DNA of 64,000 nucleotides from Armigeres subalbatus (GCF_024139115.2 NC_085141.1:407427612-407491611); one strand, 5' to 3'. Shown: positions 22,819 to 33,791, counted from the stretch's first letter. Numbers and translations: made by a program. Notes: generated by a model not told the origin, from the sequence alone.

Positions 22819-24369
22819 GTGAAACTTATTTTCATCGCGCTCATGGAAGTAATTGATTATTTATTCAGTCGCTAAATGAATTATTAAGCGATCTGTCAAA
22901 AATAAATAAATAAAATCATCTACGTTGAGCATATGACCCAGTTGAAAAAAAAACCAAGGACCCATAAATTGCAGAGCGATGTCCAATTTAATTTCCCAAG
23001 TCTGCAGAAACACCAACTTCCATTTCCAAAACCAATTAATTAAAATTTCATTCAGCAGTTATCATCCAATATTTATTACATTTTCCGTGGCAAACCATCT
23101 CGCACCAATTATTACATTCAATCACCGCCTTCAACAATTAACTCGTACAATGACCAACGACCAGCTCGCGGAAGCGAATGTGAGCTCTCAATATCCCGAG
23201 CACCCAGCTGACGCGCTTCCGAAACGAATTGATTGCACAAAGTGTGCAATTTGTTTTCCGAAACTCCTGCTATCCCCACTGGATCTTCCCCCCACTGATC
23301 CGCACCGACGAGAAATGAAATTTACAGCTGCAATCTTTTGTTTATGACCCCTTGCTGGGACCCCCGTTATCGGTGGCCCGGTCTCGGCAGCAGCTCCGGG
23401 GAAGTCAGTGAAAGGATTGAACAACAATGGAGGCGCACGCTACTGCCCGCAGCTCTCGATAACAGCACTGCTGCTGCTGCAGCAGCGGATGTCAGCGCGA
23501 CGACTAGCGGGCGGTACCCTGGCGTGAATTGATGGCCTTTCGATTCTTAAATATTCGGACGCCTTCGCAGTGGGGGAGGAAGAGTGGAAACTTCTTTTGT
23601 TATTGTCATCGACTCCCTGGGGCGGGACGATATTGAGCATTGTTGGTCGTGATTGATTTTCAGTTGGGCTTCAATCGAAGGCAAATCGACATTGCTAAGT
23701 CCGGAAGCAGTTGGGCAGTGTCGATTCTTTAAAATTACCAGCGATTTGGTCTACGAATTGAAAGGAACTACACTACTAGCGTACAAGTAAATCTACTGTA
23801 ATCCACACACGAATCATGGTCGGCCTCTAATTGGGAATGGGAAAGAGCACATAAACACATATGTACGTGAACAATGCATATTGACTATATAGTTATGGAT
23901 CTGGCAGCAATTACCAAGAAAAAGCTACTGATTTGACTCAATAGCCTGAACAATGTGCTACCTGCAGTAAAAGTGATTTACGTTCCATCTATTGACTAAC
24001 GATGCTCCTATCTAGATCTGAGCACTGATGTACACAGCAATTATTTGGCTGCAAATGAACTAAGTATCGATTCCTTTTACCAATCGTGTATTATAGATTA
24101 CGAGTTTAAGAGGTTGATTGTTTAGTAGTTAAACATTCCGCCTCCCCCTCCCCCCATTATTCCAATAATTGGCAAAGTCGTGGTCCTGACATCTTCTACT
24201 GCACTAGGCTCTACCTTTCTGTTTTCTCAAATGTTCCATTTTCGTATTTTTTTTTAAAGACACGATTTTTAATCGCTTCTTAACACCGTTGATACCAATC
24301 TTTTTCAAATCATACCCGACAGCACTGATGTGACGGAAAAAACTATTAATGCTGTTGTTCTTCCCGAGT
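22819..24369. other. Gene-free stretch
   Basis: No exon recognised. A short CTGCTGCTGCTGCAGCAGC palindromic microsatellite lies near 23470 in a somewhat GC-richer 450 bp (23150-23640), and a CCTCCCCCTCCCCCC tract near 24140. Confidence 0.4.
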
Positions 24370-24600
24370 TTCCATTGGAAATAATGTTACTCAATGGGAA
24401 ATTTTCCATGTTCATGGAAAATTTAATAAATTTTTTGGCCTTTTTATATTTCTGTATGGTACTTTTCACATTTTCTATTGCTATTTTTTTATTCATTGTG
24501 CAAAGATTTTATTTTTTTGTGGAAAAAATATTTGTGAAATTTTTGTAATTGTTTATTGCTAATATTGATTGATTTTTATTTCTCTATGGAAATTTCTTTA
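24370..24600 (+). repeat. T-rich foldback arm, related to 27105-27390
   Basis: Shares ATGGAAAATTT, TTGTAATTGTTTATTGCT and TATGGAAATTT in the same order with 27105-27390. No coding content. Confidence 0.6.
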
Positions 24601-24688
24601 CCAGATAATGTCTGAACATGGTTTTCCGGCGAAACTGATTAGGCTGATACGTGCAATGCATGATACCTCAAAATCATGTATATGGATT
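24601..24688 (+). pseudogene. RTE-type reverse transcriptase fragment, left piece of a split element
   Basis: The frame encodes MSEHGFPAKLIRLIRAMHD, the segment just after RT motif A in RTE-type LINEs; compare LWKIMDENSFPGKLTRLIK in the element at 38967. It stops at about 24688, where a different LINE begins. Downstream pieces of the same kind of element (VTSDGLKQGD at about 25783; GIDRRAIVDAFVTLKK at about 25981) show that this is one old element cut by later insertions. It is far too short to function. Confidence 0.7.
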
Positions 24689-25753
24689 GCAGCTTTCGAC
24701 CGTCTCAATCACGAGAATATGTGGGGCGCCCTGAGACGCAAGGGAGTTCCTGAGAAAATCATCGGCCTCATCGAGGCACAGTACGAGGCCTTCTCGTGTA
24801 GAGTGCTGCACAATGGGGTCTTGTCCGACCCTATCCGGGTCGTAGCTGGTGTGAGGCAAGGATGTATTCTATCACCGTTACTGTTCCTCATCGTAATCGA
24901 CGAGATTCTGGTAGATGCGATTGACCGTGAACCAAACCGCGGGCTGTTATGGCAGCCTATAACCATGGAGCACCTAAATGACTTCGAATTGGCGGATGAT
25001 GTTGCACTCCTCGAGCAACGGCGCTCTGATATGCAGAGTAAGCTCAACGACCTTGCCGAGCGCTCCTCTTCGGCAGGTTTAGTCATCAACGTCAACAAAA
25101 CCAAATCGTTGGATGTAAACACGGTAACTCATTCCAGTTTCACAGTAGCCGGGCAACCAGTGGAGAATGTTGAAAGCTTCCAATATCTTGGTAGCCAAAT
25201 GGCGTCAGACGGCGGTACCAAGATCGACATAGGCGCAAGGATCAAGAAAGCAAGGGCTGCCTTTGCGAGTTTAAGAAATATCTGGAAAAACAGGCAGATA
25301 AGTGAACGCACCAAAATACGAATTTTCAACTCTAACGTGAAATCTGTGCTGTTATACGCTAGCGAAACATGGTGTGTATCAGTGGAGAACACTCAACGGC
25401 TGCAGGTGTTCATTAACAGATGCCTGCGGTATATAATTCGGCCTGGTGGCCTCACAACTGGATCTCAAACAACGAGCTCGTCGTTGTCACCAGCGGCCGA
25501 TAGCAACAGAGATTTGGGATCGGAAATGGGGTTGGGTCGGCCACACACTTCACGTAGGGGCGGAAACGAAATCTGTAAACAAGCATTAGACTGGAACCCA
25601 GCGGGACATCGCAGCAGAGGCAGACCCAGAGGCTCATGGCGGCGAAGCCCCAATAAAGAAATAAAAGAAGTCGACCGAAATCTAACCTGGCAACAGGTTA
25701 AAGCGATAGCCGGGCAACGCTCAGGATGGAGATCTTTCAAGTCGGCCCTTTGA
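24689..25753 (+). pseudogene. 5'-truncated LINE reverse transcriptase, non-RTE clade
   Basis: The frame begins at AFDRLNHENMW (RT motif A region) and continues through GVRQGCILSPLLF (motif B) and FELADDVALL (catalytic ADD, codons at about 24992-25000). The C-terminal part has SVLLYASETW and the HRSRGRPRGSWRR region. The endonuclease and amino-terminal RT are missing, as expected from 5' truncation on insertion. The open frame is misleading: between about 25440 and 25555 it reads the wrong phase, and the expected C-terminal residues (WWPHNWISNNEL-like) lie in another frame, so two compensating indels scramble about 40 residues. LINE clade not settled. The first 35 codons of the longer open frame belong to the interrupted RTE fragment. 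Confidence 0.85.
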
Positions 25754-25764
25754 ACCACCGAAGG

Positions 25765-25868
25765 TGTACAGGATCCATAAGTGACCTCAGATGGATTGAA
25801 GCAGGGTGATGCACCTTCGAGTTTATTGCATTATATGTTCCTGGGCATTTTGGACGATAACGACCTTA
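25765..25868 (+). pseudogene. RTE-type reverse transcriptase fragment, middle piece
   Basis: VTSDGLKQGDAPSSLL is RT motif B of an RTE-type LINE. It continues the element started at 24601 after the inserted LINE, and ends at a MITE. Confidence 0.65.
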
Positions 25869-25975
25869 CCCGAGCAACACACATGTCTCATACAGATTGT
25901 TGAAACTTAAATATGACCAGATTCAGTCACAATCAAGTCGCAGCAACTAACTTCGCATTGATTGTGCTGCTTGAG
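25869..25975. mobile_element. MITE, CCGAGCAACACA family
   Basis: Inverted ends CCGAGCAACACACATGTC and ATTGTGCTGCTTGAGT. The interior AGATTCAGTCACAATCAAG matches the other copies of the family. It interrupts the RTE remnant. Confidence 0.75.
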
Positions 25976-26036
25976 TACTGGAATCGATCGCAGAGCAATA
26001 GTGGATGCTTTTGTTACACTGAAGAAAAATATGGCG
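25976..26036 (+). pseudogene. RTE-type reverse transcriptase fragment, right piece
   Basis: The frame encodes GIDRRAIVDAFVTLKKNMA, which corresponds to the segment after the YADD motif in RTE-type elements. The catalytic ADD region itself is absent between this and the middle piece, so a deletion accompanied the MITE insertion or preceded it. Confidence 0.6.
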
Positions 26037-26231
26037 GGTTGAAATTGACGTAGCCCGGGTGATGTTGGTGTTTAGGTAGTGCTTGATGGGGATGTGTTTG
26101 AAGTTGTTGGAGTATTTTTATTACCTTGGGACGCCGGTGGCATGACACGACAATGACGTTTCCCATGAAGTGAAGAGACGTACTGCTACTGCGATTACGT
26201 AACCAGCTGAGGTCCCGCAACATACGCCATA

Positions 26232-26373
26232 CTGCCGTAATCTGGCAAAGTGACGTATACGCCATTTTTCAAAAAAATGGTGTTAACGAGTACCAATCGT
26301 ACTCTTCAACAGAAAAATGGAAATCATGTATGTTGTAAAATGGCGCATACGTCACTTTTTGAGATTACGGCAG
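26232..26373. mobile_element. MITE with CTGCCGTAATCT termini
   Basis: 142 bp, inverted ends CTGCCGTAATCTGGCAAAGT and (complement) CTGCCGTAATCTCAAAAAGT; pairing continues to TGACGTATACGCCATTTT. CATA flanks both ends (26228-26231, 26374-26377) as a possible 4-bp duplication. Confidence 0.8.
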
Positions 26374-26744
26374 CATAGGTATCGATATGCTGTTCGTTAG
26401 TAACGGGCTTTCAGCAACCCCAATGTGTCATCATACATGATTTTTTGTTGTTGATAATAGCAATAGCATTTACTCCGAATTACTTACGAAATTGCTTAGA
26501 GTTGCCTTTTGTTTGTTCGATCGCTTTTTTCGAAAGTCTGCTGTGTTTAGAATGATTACTATTTCTCGTTCACGATCCCTTTGATTTGTGATTTGTGCTC
26601 CACTTATTTACTGGTTGGTCAAAAAGCTAATCCCAAAACCCAATATTATGAAAAATTCCATAGTTTCATGGTAGCCAGCTCATCAAGCGAAAGTGCTCAG
26701 TTGTGCCACGTTTCGTTTTATGTTTATTAAAAATAACCCTAAAA
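26374..26744. other. Gene-free stretch
   Basis: Nothing recognised. Confidence 0.4.
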
Positions 26745-27420
26745 ATTACAAATTTTCCAAATGTATAAACAAATAAAGATAAACAATAAATAAATATGAA
26801 ATTTCCACAAATATAGCAAAATTTGCACAAAACAAAAATAAATTAGCACTTTTCTAAGCAAAAATTTCAATTATAAAAAAAAATTCCATAAAAAAAATCA
26901 AAATTAAAAATACAAAATTTCCAATAATAAATCAATATAAGCAATAAACAATTCCAAAATTATCCACAAAATATTTTTTTCCACGAAAAATTAAAAACTT
27001 CTAATAATAAAAAAATAATAAAGAACAATAATTTCTAAAGGAAATATAAAAAACAATAAAACTCAGATTTTTTTCATAGATGACCTCTTCTTTAAAAGCG
27101 TTTAAAGTTCATGGAAAATTTTATCAATTTTATTACTTTATTTGTATTTTTTATGGAAATTTTCTTATTTTTTATTGTTGTTTATTTATTATTTTGGGGA
27201 AATTATTAAATTTTTTTATTAAAAAAGATATTTATATAGTGGAAAATGTTGTAATTGTTTATTGCTCATATTCTTCTTCATTTATAATTGCAATTTTGGC
27301 TTTTCAAAGTGTTATTTTATTTTTATTTTGTGGAAATTTCTCAATTGCTTATGGAAATTTTGCAATATTTGTGGAAATTTTATATTTGTTTAATTCTTAT
27401 GCCCTGATTTCTTAATTGGC
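26745..27420. repeat. AT-rich foldback, arms about 300 bp
   Basis: The A-rich left arm 26745-27060 is the approximate complement of the T-rich right arm 27090-27420 (AATTTCCACAAATAT against ATATTTGTGGAAATT; AACAATTACAA-like words). A third related arm is at 24370-24600. Open frames on the T-rich strand (27080-27415, Phe/Leu/Tyr-rich) reflect composition. Confidence 0.65.
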
Positions 27421-27604
27421 AATTTCAATTTTTTTTTATGGAAAATTTCTAATACTTCATGGAAATTTTATTTTGCTGCACTTTTGAATTCTACTAAACA
27501 GACAAAAGGCACATTTGCGCGATTTCGCTAGCAATCCAAAGTAACCGCATTTTTTTAAATATTTTTTTTTACAAAGATCATAATAAGTGCTATTTATATC
27601 ATGT

Positions 27605-28430
27605 CAAAACCGGGGAAAACCGAATGCCACTTGGTCGAAGATCGAAAGTTGTTTGGCCGAATATATAGCATTTGGCCGAACATACCATTCGGCCAAAAGA
27701 GTTATACAGCCGTAGACGCCATTTGGCCGAATTGGTCATTTGGTCGAATGACACATTTTGCCGAATAGGTCGTTCGGTCGAATATTTTATTTGACTAAAT
27801 AAGTCATTTGACATCTTGCTTCTCACTTCTCAACCATCATTTCTCACTTCTCACTGCGAAAAACGTCGTTTCTCTTCTTACTTCGCTCTTCCCACTTTTC
27901 GAGAAGAAAGAAATGAGGAGTGGGAAGTGAGACGTCTCATTTCTCACTTCTCACTTCTTATTTTTCTCTTCTTACATCTCACTGTAAAAAGTAAGTAGTG
28001 CCAAATGAGAAGTGAGACGTCTCACTACTCACTGTAAAAAGTTAGAAGAGCGAAGTGGGACGTCTAACTTCTCACTTCTCACTAATCATTTCACACTTCT
28101 CACTGTGAAAATTGAGTGAGACGTCCCACTACTCATTTCGTACCTCTCACTTTTCACAGTAGGAAGTGAGAAATGAGTAGTGCAAAGTGAGAAGAAAGAC
28201 GTTTCACTTTTCCTTTCTCACTAATCATTTCACACTTCTTACTGTGGAAAGAGAGGAGTGCAAAGTGAGAAGTGATTAATTATGTCTCATTTCTCACTTT
28301 TCATTGTGAAAAATGAGTGTGGCTAAGTGAGAAGTGAGACGCCTAGTCACTTTTCTCAGGAAAAGTGAGAAGTGAGACATGAGGAGTGAGAAGTGAGATA
28401 CCTCTCTTCTCACTCATCACTTCTAACCAG
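27605..28430. repeat. Left arm of a large foldback: GGCCGAA minisatellite plus GAGAAGTGAGA array
   Basis: 27620-27800 is TTTGGCCGAATRGGTCA repeats. 27815-28430 is a purine/pyrimidine array of CTTCTCACTTCTCACT and its complement GAGAAGTGAGACGTCTC, which can also fold on itself. The same two blocks occur in inverted order and orientation at 29765-30060. Confidence 0.85.
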
Positions 28431-28807
28431 CCTTGGGAAAACTCACTCACTCACACGAACCACACCAATTTAAAATTCCAATCCATCAGCGAACACACGA
28501 TTGCAAAATGAATGCTACTCAAGCCAACAGCGAATCAACAAACGATTCATACCTACTGAGTGCCCCTAGCAGGAATAAGCGAAACCACTATATGGTGCGA
28601 GAAGAAATCGAGAAATGAGAATGAACCGATGCGTAGTGAGTGCAGCAGAAAACACTGAGTTGGATTCAGATGAGTGATTCAATTTAGGCTCAATGATTCG
28701 TTTTGCGGCCTCAATCTTTCTGCCGAATCCTCACTCACCACTCAATTGCGATTTCATTCGTTAGCGAACGGAATGCAAACAAATACTCGGCTAGGCATCA
28801 TTTGCTA

Positions 28808-28851
28808 GTTCAATCAAAGTTAATTGCCTATTTCCGGGGATTAAACCACCC
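28808..28851 (+). repeat. 44-bp direct repeat outside the tRNA-bearing inverted repeat
   Basis: CAATCAAAGTTAATTGCCTA followed by TTTCCGGGG-ATTAAACCACC recurs in direct orientation at 29306-29350 (CAATCAAAGTTATTTGCCTA). One copy lies just outside the left arm and the other just inside the right arm. Confidence 0.8.
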
Positions 28852-28874
28852 GACTTGGACGTTAATTTACAATG

Positions 28875-29088
28875 TTATGAAAACTCATATGTGAATATGT
28901 ACGTTATGTGGAAGATATTGATTTGGAAAATGTATTGTAGGTAACCACTTTCCCTTCGATGGGACTCGAACCCATGACCCTACAGTACGCTAGACTGGTG
29001 CTTTAACCAACTAAGCAACGAAGGACCTCCGTCGGCCTTCGCAACCTAGCGGCTACTGAACGAGCTCGAGATTCCCAAATTGGACGCA
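28875..29088 (-). repeat. Left arm of a ~215-bp inverted repeat carrying a tRNA-like sequence
   Basis: Nearly identical inverted copy of 29363-29577, including ATATTGATTTGGAAAATGTA, the tRNA-like segment and ACCTAGCGGCTACTGAACGA. Between the arms is about 270 bp of unique sequence. Confidence 0.9.
28951..29025 (-). tRNA. tRNA-like sequence, apparent AGC anticodon, possibly pseudogene
   Basis: On the minus strand: acceptor TCCTTCG pairs with CGAAGGG (one wobble); D arm GCT/AGC around TTAGTTGGTTAA; anticodon arm CCAGT-CTAGCGT-ACTGT with one outer mismatch; T arm ATGGG-TTCGAGT-CCCAT, a perfect stem and B box. The anticodon loop would read AGC (Ala), but the overall sequence does not look like a typical Ala tRNA, the variable loop is 6 nt, and it lies in a repeat. 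It may be a tRNA-derived SINE head. Confidence 0.5.
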
Positions 29089-29305
29089 TAGTCAAATCAC
29101 TCGCAATCCATTTCTCAAGCCATCACTTCCACATGTAAATGGTACACGTCCACATTAGAGGAGCGTGAGTATTTAGAATGTCTGGCGGCTGTACACATTC
29201 TTCATCAGTAACTGTACTGATCAAGTGAGGTTGTCTATTTGCCAGTCGGTTGTCAAGCTCAGACCTGACCACATTGCGAAGACAAAAACACGCAACTCAG
29301 GCCCA

Positions 29306-29350
29306 GTTCAATCAAAGTTATTTGCCTATGTTCCGGGTATTAAACCACCG
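29306..29350 (+). repeat. Second copy of the 44-bp direct repeat
   Basis: Partner of 28808-28851. Confidence 0.8.
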
Positions 29351-29362
29351 CGAAAACCAAAC

Positions 29363-29577
29363 TGCGTCCAATTTGGGAATCTCGAGCTCGTTCAGTAGCC
29401 GCTAGGTTGCGAAGGCCGACGAAGGTCGTTCGTAGCTTAGTTGGTTAAAGCACCAGTCTAGCGTACTGTAGGGTCATGGGTTCGAGTCCCATCGAAGGGA
29501 AAGTGGTTACCTCCAATACATTTTCCAAATCAATATCTTCCACATAACGTACATATCCACATATGAGTTTTCATAAT
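29363..29577 (+). repeat. Right arm of the tRNA-bearing inverted repeat
   Basis: Inverted partner of 28875-29088. Confidence 0.9.
29426..29500 (+). tRNA. tRNA-like sequence, second arm, probable pseudogene
   Basis: The same cloverleaf as 28951-29025 on the opposite strand, but with acceptor TCGTTCG, which introduces a G-G mismatch against CGAAGGG. T arm and anticodon arm are unchanged. Confidence 0.45.
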
Positions 29578-29764
29578 CATTTGCTATCTGTGGGAAAGAT
29601 TCGGTGATGAATTTTGTCTGTTTGTTTTTGGCATGATTCCTTACTAACTGAATCCAAACGGCAGACAATCGGAATTGAAAATATTGGAAGGGGTCGTGTA
29701 TAGTTGCCTGATTGTATGAAAAAATAGTGCTGAATGAACCGATTCTTCCCATACCTGCTTCTAA

Positions 29765-30060
29765 CTTCAGATTTTTCACTTTTGCAGTGAGAAGTGAGAA
29801 ATAATGATGGAGAAGTAAGAAATCATATGTCCTATTTGGCCTATTAGGCCATATTCGGCTGAATGACTTGTTCGGCAAAATGCATTGTTCGGCCGATTGA
29901 CTTATTCGGCCAAATGACTAATTCGACCAAATGTCCTATTCGGCCTAATGATCTTTCGGTCAGATGGGTTTCTGCCTAATGGTTCGTTCGGTCCAGTTGC
30001 TTTCGGCCAAATGGTTTTCGGCCGAAAGTGTTTCGGCCAAACGCCCCTTCTCCTCCAAAA
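29765..30060. repeat. Right arm of the large foldback: GAGAAGTGAGA plus TTCGGCCAAATGAC arrays
   Basis: GAGAAGTGAGAAATAATGATGG then a run of TTCGGCCAAATGACTA units, inverted relative to 27620-27830. The arm spacing of about 1.9 kb holds the tRNA-bearing inverted repeat. Confidence 0.8.
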
Positions 30061-30239
30061 TCGTAATTAACGTATAATTTACAAACACCTTGGGTTTGCT
30101 GATAGCCCATTACTAATGAGGAGCAATAGATACCTATGATGCGTACACTAGAGCTGTGTGCATGATACAGTAGAAGGTGACCTCTACTCCTATTGATTAA
30201 GGTTCGTTAAGAAACCGCTTAGCGTCCACCAACCGGTTT

Positions 30240-31560
30240 AAAATTTGAACGGGTTTGATTCTTCACTTTGCACTTTTGTCGATAAGAGTCGGTCTACCGG
30301 GTACGGACTTTTTGCCATCCTCAACTACTCAAGTACGTAGTCAACGGAGGTTCCGCAAATCGCCCATTGCAGTCGCCGGATTTTCGCGGTGTGAACGATG
30401 GATGATTTTCCCAACAGCTGATGTAGCTCGTGGCTCCACGTAGTGTCCGCCATCTGCACCCCAGCATAGATGGTACGCAGCACTTTTTTTTTCGAAAACT
30501 TCGAGTGCGCGTTGGCTTCCACGAGCATCGTTCAGGTCTCGTTTCCGTAGAGAACTACCGGTCTAATGAGCGTTTTGTAGATATGTAGTCAGTTTGGTGT
30601 GGCTGCGAACTCTATTCAATCGAAGCATCGCTCGTAGTCCAAATTAAGTACGATTTTGTACGTGGTCCTGAATGGCAACTGTTTCGCCAGTTTTGCATTC
30701 TTCCTACGTTTTGATCCAAAGATCCGATTCGTATGAAAGATCCGGATCATTAGACTGAATGATACAGATCTGATCCGCTCAACGCTCAACACCACCTTGT
30801 TCAAATAGTTCTCCTGGTAGTGGGTCAACACCAGGTGCCTTGTTGTTTTTCAGCTACCCAGTCTTCTCCTGGTTTTCCTGAAGATCGGTAGTTATATGTC
30901 CTTGGCGCGTGCTTCGAGATTAGTCACTATACCGGCATCGTTGTCTATCACATCACCATTCAGATGCACATGTACCGCAGTGCGGACGTTGGTAGTGTCG
31001 GTGAAGAATTTACAATTTACAGTCGTTTAGAACGTGATCGATTTTGTTTCCCAGTTTTTGGTTAGGCGATCTCCATGTGACTTTGTGAATAGTCTTGAGA
31101 AAATGCTTCGGTCTTCCATTACATGGAAGGTTGCAAAGCTTATGCATCGTGTGATCCTTTGTCATTCGATACGGTATGCAGACTGTCCGGTCCGACCATA
31201 GATCAATGTATTTCCACCCTTCATTCCTGAGCGACGATGTCTATTTTGATGTCCCACAATGGTTTATCTCCTGTCGTCGGGTCGCCCTCCGTGTGGACAG
31301 TTCACGTTGATGATGCTGTAGTTGAAAAAAAGCCTTTCATTCTCAGCTTGTACATCCTTGGTTGCCACCCAATTACGCGTTGACTCATCTTGTTCAGCAT
31401 TATGAAGCCGGTTCCCAGCATGTTGCTGCAGTTGCGACATCGAAGTTGCGGGGATGTTATTCATCGTAGATTATCATGTCACAACCTGCGAAACCTAGCG
31501 ACTCGCAATTCCATGTTCCAAGCTTGTGAACGTGATCTTTTATTCGTCGCCTAGATTGTT
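30240..31560 (-). pseudogene. Decayed RTE-type LINE with internal deletions
   Basis: Reading the minus strand, 31260-31470 matches the endonuclease (LFFNYSIINVNCPHGG; compare FFNFSIINVHSPHSG in the element at 38967), about 30870-30960 matches the linker before RT, and 30320-30590 matches the RT C-terminus (RTIYAGVQMAD, HELHQLLGKSSIVHTAK, close to the element at 47875). Most of the RT core is absent. Stops and frame changes are frequent. It is closer to the 47875 copy than to the 38967 copy. Confidence 0.8.
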
Positions 31561-31739
31561 GACGATTGTATCGAGTTGTATTTTCTCTATGTAGTGCGTA
31601 TTGATTGAGTTTACGAAATTATTGGTGTAAGGAGCAGGTTCGGAATTCTCACTCATATGAATAAAAACCTGCGATTAATCCATTAAGCGGAGGGTGATTT
31701 TTCATGGTCCCCTGTGAGGAAGTATTCTCACACAACATT

Positions 31740-31960
31740 TTTATCCGGATAGAATGGCGGGTGATAAATTCGTGAGCGCCGGCGCCGGCTCGCCGGATAA
31801 TTTAATTTTAATCCACAAATTTTCCTTCTCGTCGCCTCACCAGATAAATTTTACAAGCATATTTACAAAAATTTAGGACCGCTACGGGATTCGAACCCAA
31901 AACAATTTTAAAATGTTTAGAGCGCCCACTATAACCACGCCACCTTATGAATTGATTGAA
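31740..31960 (-). repeat. tRNA-like SINE fragment
   Basis: On the minus strand 31859-31950 reads GGTGGCGTGGTTATAGTGGG, then GGTTCGAATCCCGTAGCGG: an A-box-like start and a perfect B box with acceptor-like ends. The adjoining AT-rich part contains GAGCGCCGGCGCCGGCTC, a strong palindrome at 31775. Family not named. Confidence 0.55.
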
Positions 31961-32779
31961 AGCGATGGGAAAAACTGCTGTATTGAACCGTCTGCTTATC
32001 GTGGTGCATCGTCAGATTCAATCAGCTTGGAGAGGTAAAGTAAGCAGCATTTGATGGAGTGATCTGTTGTCGCGTGAGTGAGTGAGAAATCCGAACCCTG
32101 GTAAGCAGTATTTAGATTCATACCCAGCCAGGGCTTGGGCTAGTACGATTTGAGCGACACACTGCTTGCGAATACATGCAGCTTTTTACAGAAGTTTGAC
32201 AGAGCCCACCACATCCAACGAGAGGCCTTCAAGTCTCAGTGGCCTTGGGTAGGATCGTCAAGCCCTTGTGCCCCTATTAGTCTTCAAAGACTTTTAGGAT
32301 TATACTTAACTTTCAGAATTGATCTCGTTACTGAACGAAATATTCAGCAGTCTCTGAATCTTATAAAGCCTTCTACCAATAGTTTTTTTTATTTATCATT
32401 TCTGCTTTAGATTATTGCTGATCATTGCTGAATCTTTTCTTAGCCCTCAATATAATTCAATCATAGAAGATCATTCCCTGTCATCAGTCTATCAATATAA
32501 GTTAAATTAGAACAAACTGACGGCGCCAAACTCTACGCAAGGTAAGGTACGGTACGAAGTGAACAGGTTTGTAGACATGTCGGGGGTGATTTTCTCCATC
32601 AGATTGATGTCGGATTGGAAATTTAATTTTATATCCTGTTCACATGCCATTCATTCCGATGGTCAACCGACCACTCAAAAGCCCGAAAATGGGTTAAACT
32701 GAACGGTCAATAGGGTGTCCTACAAAAATTCAATCATAGGACAGTCATAATTTTCAACTTAAAGTTTTAAAAATTAAAA
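31961..32779. other. Gene-free stretch
   Basis: Nothing recognised; an 86-codon plus-strand open frame at 32150 has no domain. Confidence 0.4.
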
Positions 32780-32894
32780 TTTAAGTTGGTCTGTGGGGGG
32801 GTTTCTGAACATTTTTCTTCAAAAAAATTTCCTCTAAAAATGTATCTCCTGGGGGTTTTATGTCCAAACCACCCCGTGGCTACGCCACTGGGCC
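32780..32894. mobile_element. MITE fragment, GTGGCGTAGCC family
   Basis: Ends in CCCGTGGCTACGCCACTGG; upstream GGGGGGGTTTCTGAACATTT and GGGGGTTTTATGTCCAAACC match the element at 37392-37530. The other terminus is not preserved. Confidence 0.7.
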
Positions 32895-33791
32895 GAGCTG
32901 TCAACCTGTAAATTACAGGTCGTCTCGCCTAAGACGTGTCAAAATCGACAATTCTCGAGTCATCCGAGACGCAGAATAAGAATAAGGACAACTCCGTCGA
33001 CGGTATTTTGGAAATTTATTAATTCATTTAGATGTGATTTTTTTTTCAATATTTAAAAAGAAATATACGGCGAGCAAAATTTGATTTTTTTTTATAACTT
33101 CACTTAGATGGATTTTTATTTTGATCAGATCAATTTGTTCCATGTCCACTCAAAATCAGTATATATGAAATCAGACAACTCTACGGAAGTCAACTGCTAG
33201 CTAGTTGCTCATTATGATACTCCAAAGTAAATTATATCTTGAGAACACCCTAATAGTGGGAGACGCCTACCAGACCAGACACGCAACGGTGGTGGAGTCG
33301 GAATACAAACGACTGTCGACTGGATTAGTATGGCCACTCATTCCGGGGGGTGGATTGATGGCAGATTAACTTTTCCGGTTCATGGTGTACGCAGCTACTA
33401 CTGTAAATTGATCCCACCAGAGTGGACTGACAGGCTTTACGGCATAACAGGATGGATGCATGGCCAAGCGCATTAACATACGCACGTGGAAAGTTATGTA
33501 TTTTAATTTGGTTGGAATTAATTTAATTGTAAATTTCCATCCGACACTGAGAGATGAGATTAATGGTTTAACAATATTCCAACAGAATGGGATGTGATTA
33601 ACTACATGTTTATCATTGAAATATGTGTGTGGGATGAATCTCGATGACAATTGTCTCCGTATATTATGATGGAATGGAATATATTTTGATTGGAAATGTA
33701 TGATATACATAAGTCGAAGCCAATCATAAACAGAAAATTGTTTCGTTTCGTACTAACATTCAGTTGAGAACAATAAAGAAGATACTCTTAC
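32895..33791. other. Intron or flank below the last visible calbindin exon
   Basis: No further exon recognised. A minus-strand open frame at 33366-33710 has no domain. Confidence 0.4.

Noticed and set aside
24680..25801. ATGGATTGCAG / ATGGATTGAAG as a target-site duplication of the inserted LINE
   Set aside because: The right copy overlaps conserved RT coding (DGLKQGD) that continues upstream of it, so the match is probably fortuitous.
27080..27415. 111-codon Phe/Tyr-rich frame resembling a membrane protein
   Set aside because: Lies in an extremely T-rich foldback arm that recurs at 24370-24600; hydrophobicity is a composition effect.
28800..29580. CRISPR-like repeated units
   Set aside because: Only two inverted arms and one direct-repeat pair, no regular spacers, in a eukaryotic genome.
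1..33791. Further calbindin exons for EF-hands 5 and 6
   Set aside because: I looked on the minus strand for the expected EF-hand loops with splice sites and found none; small divergent exons could be missed by eye.
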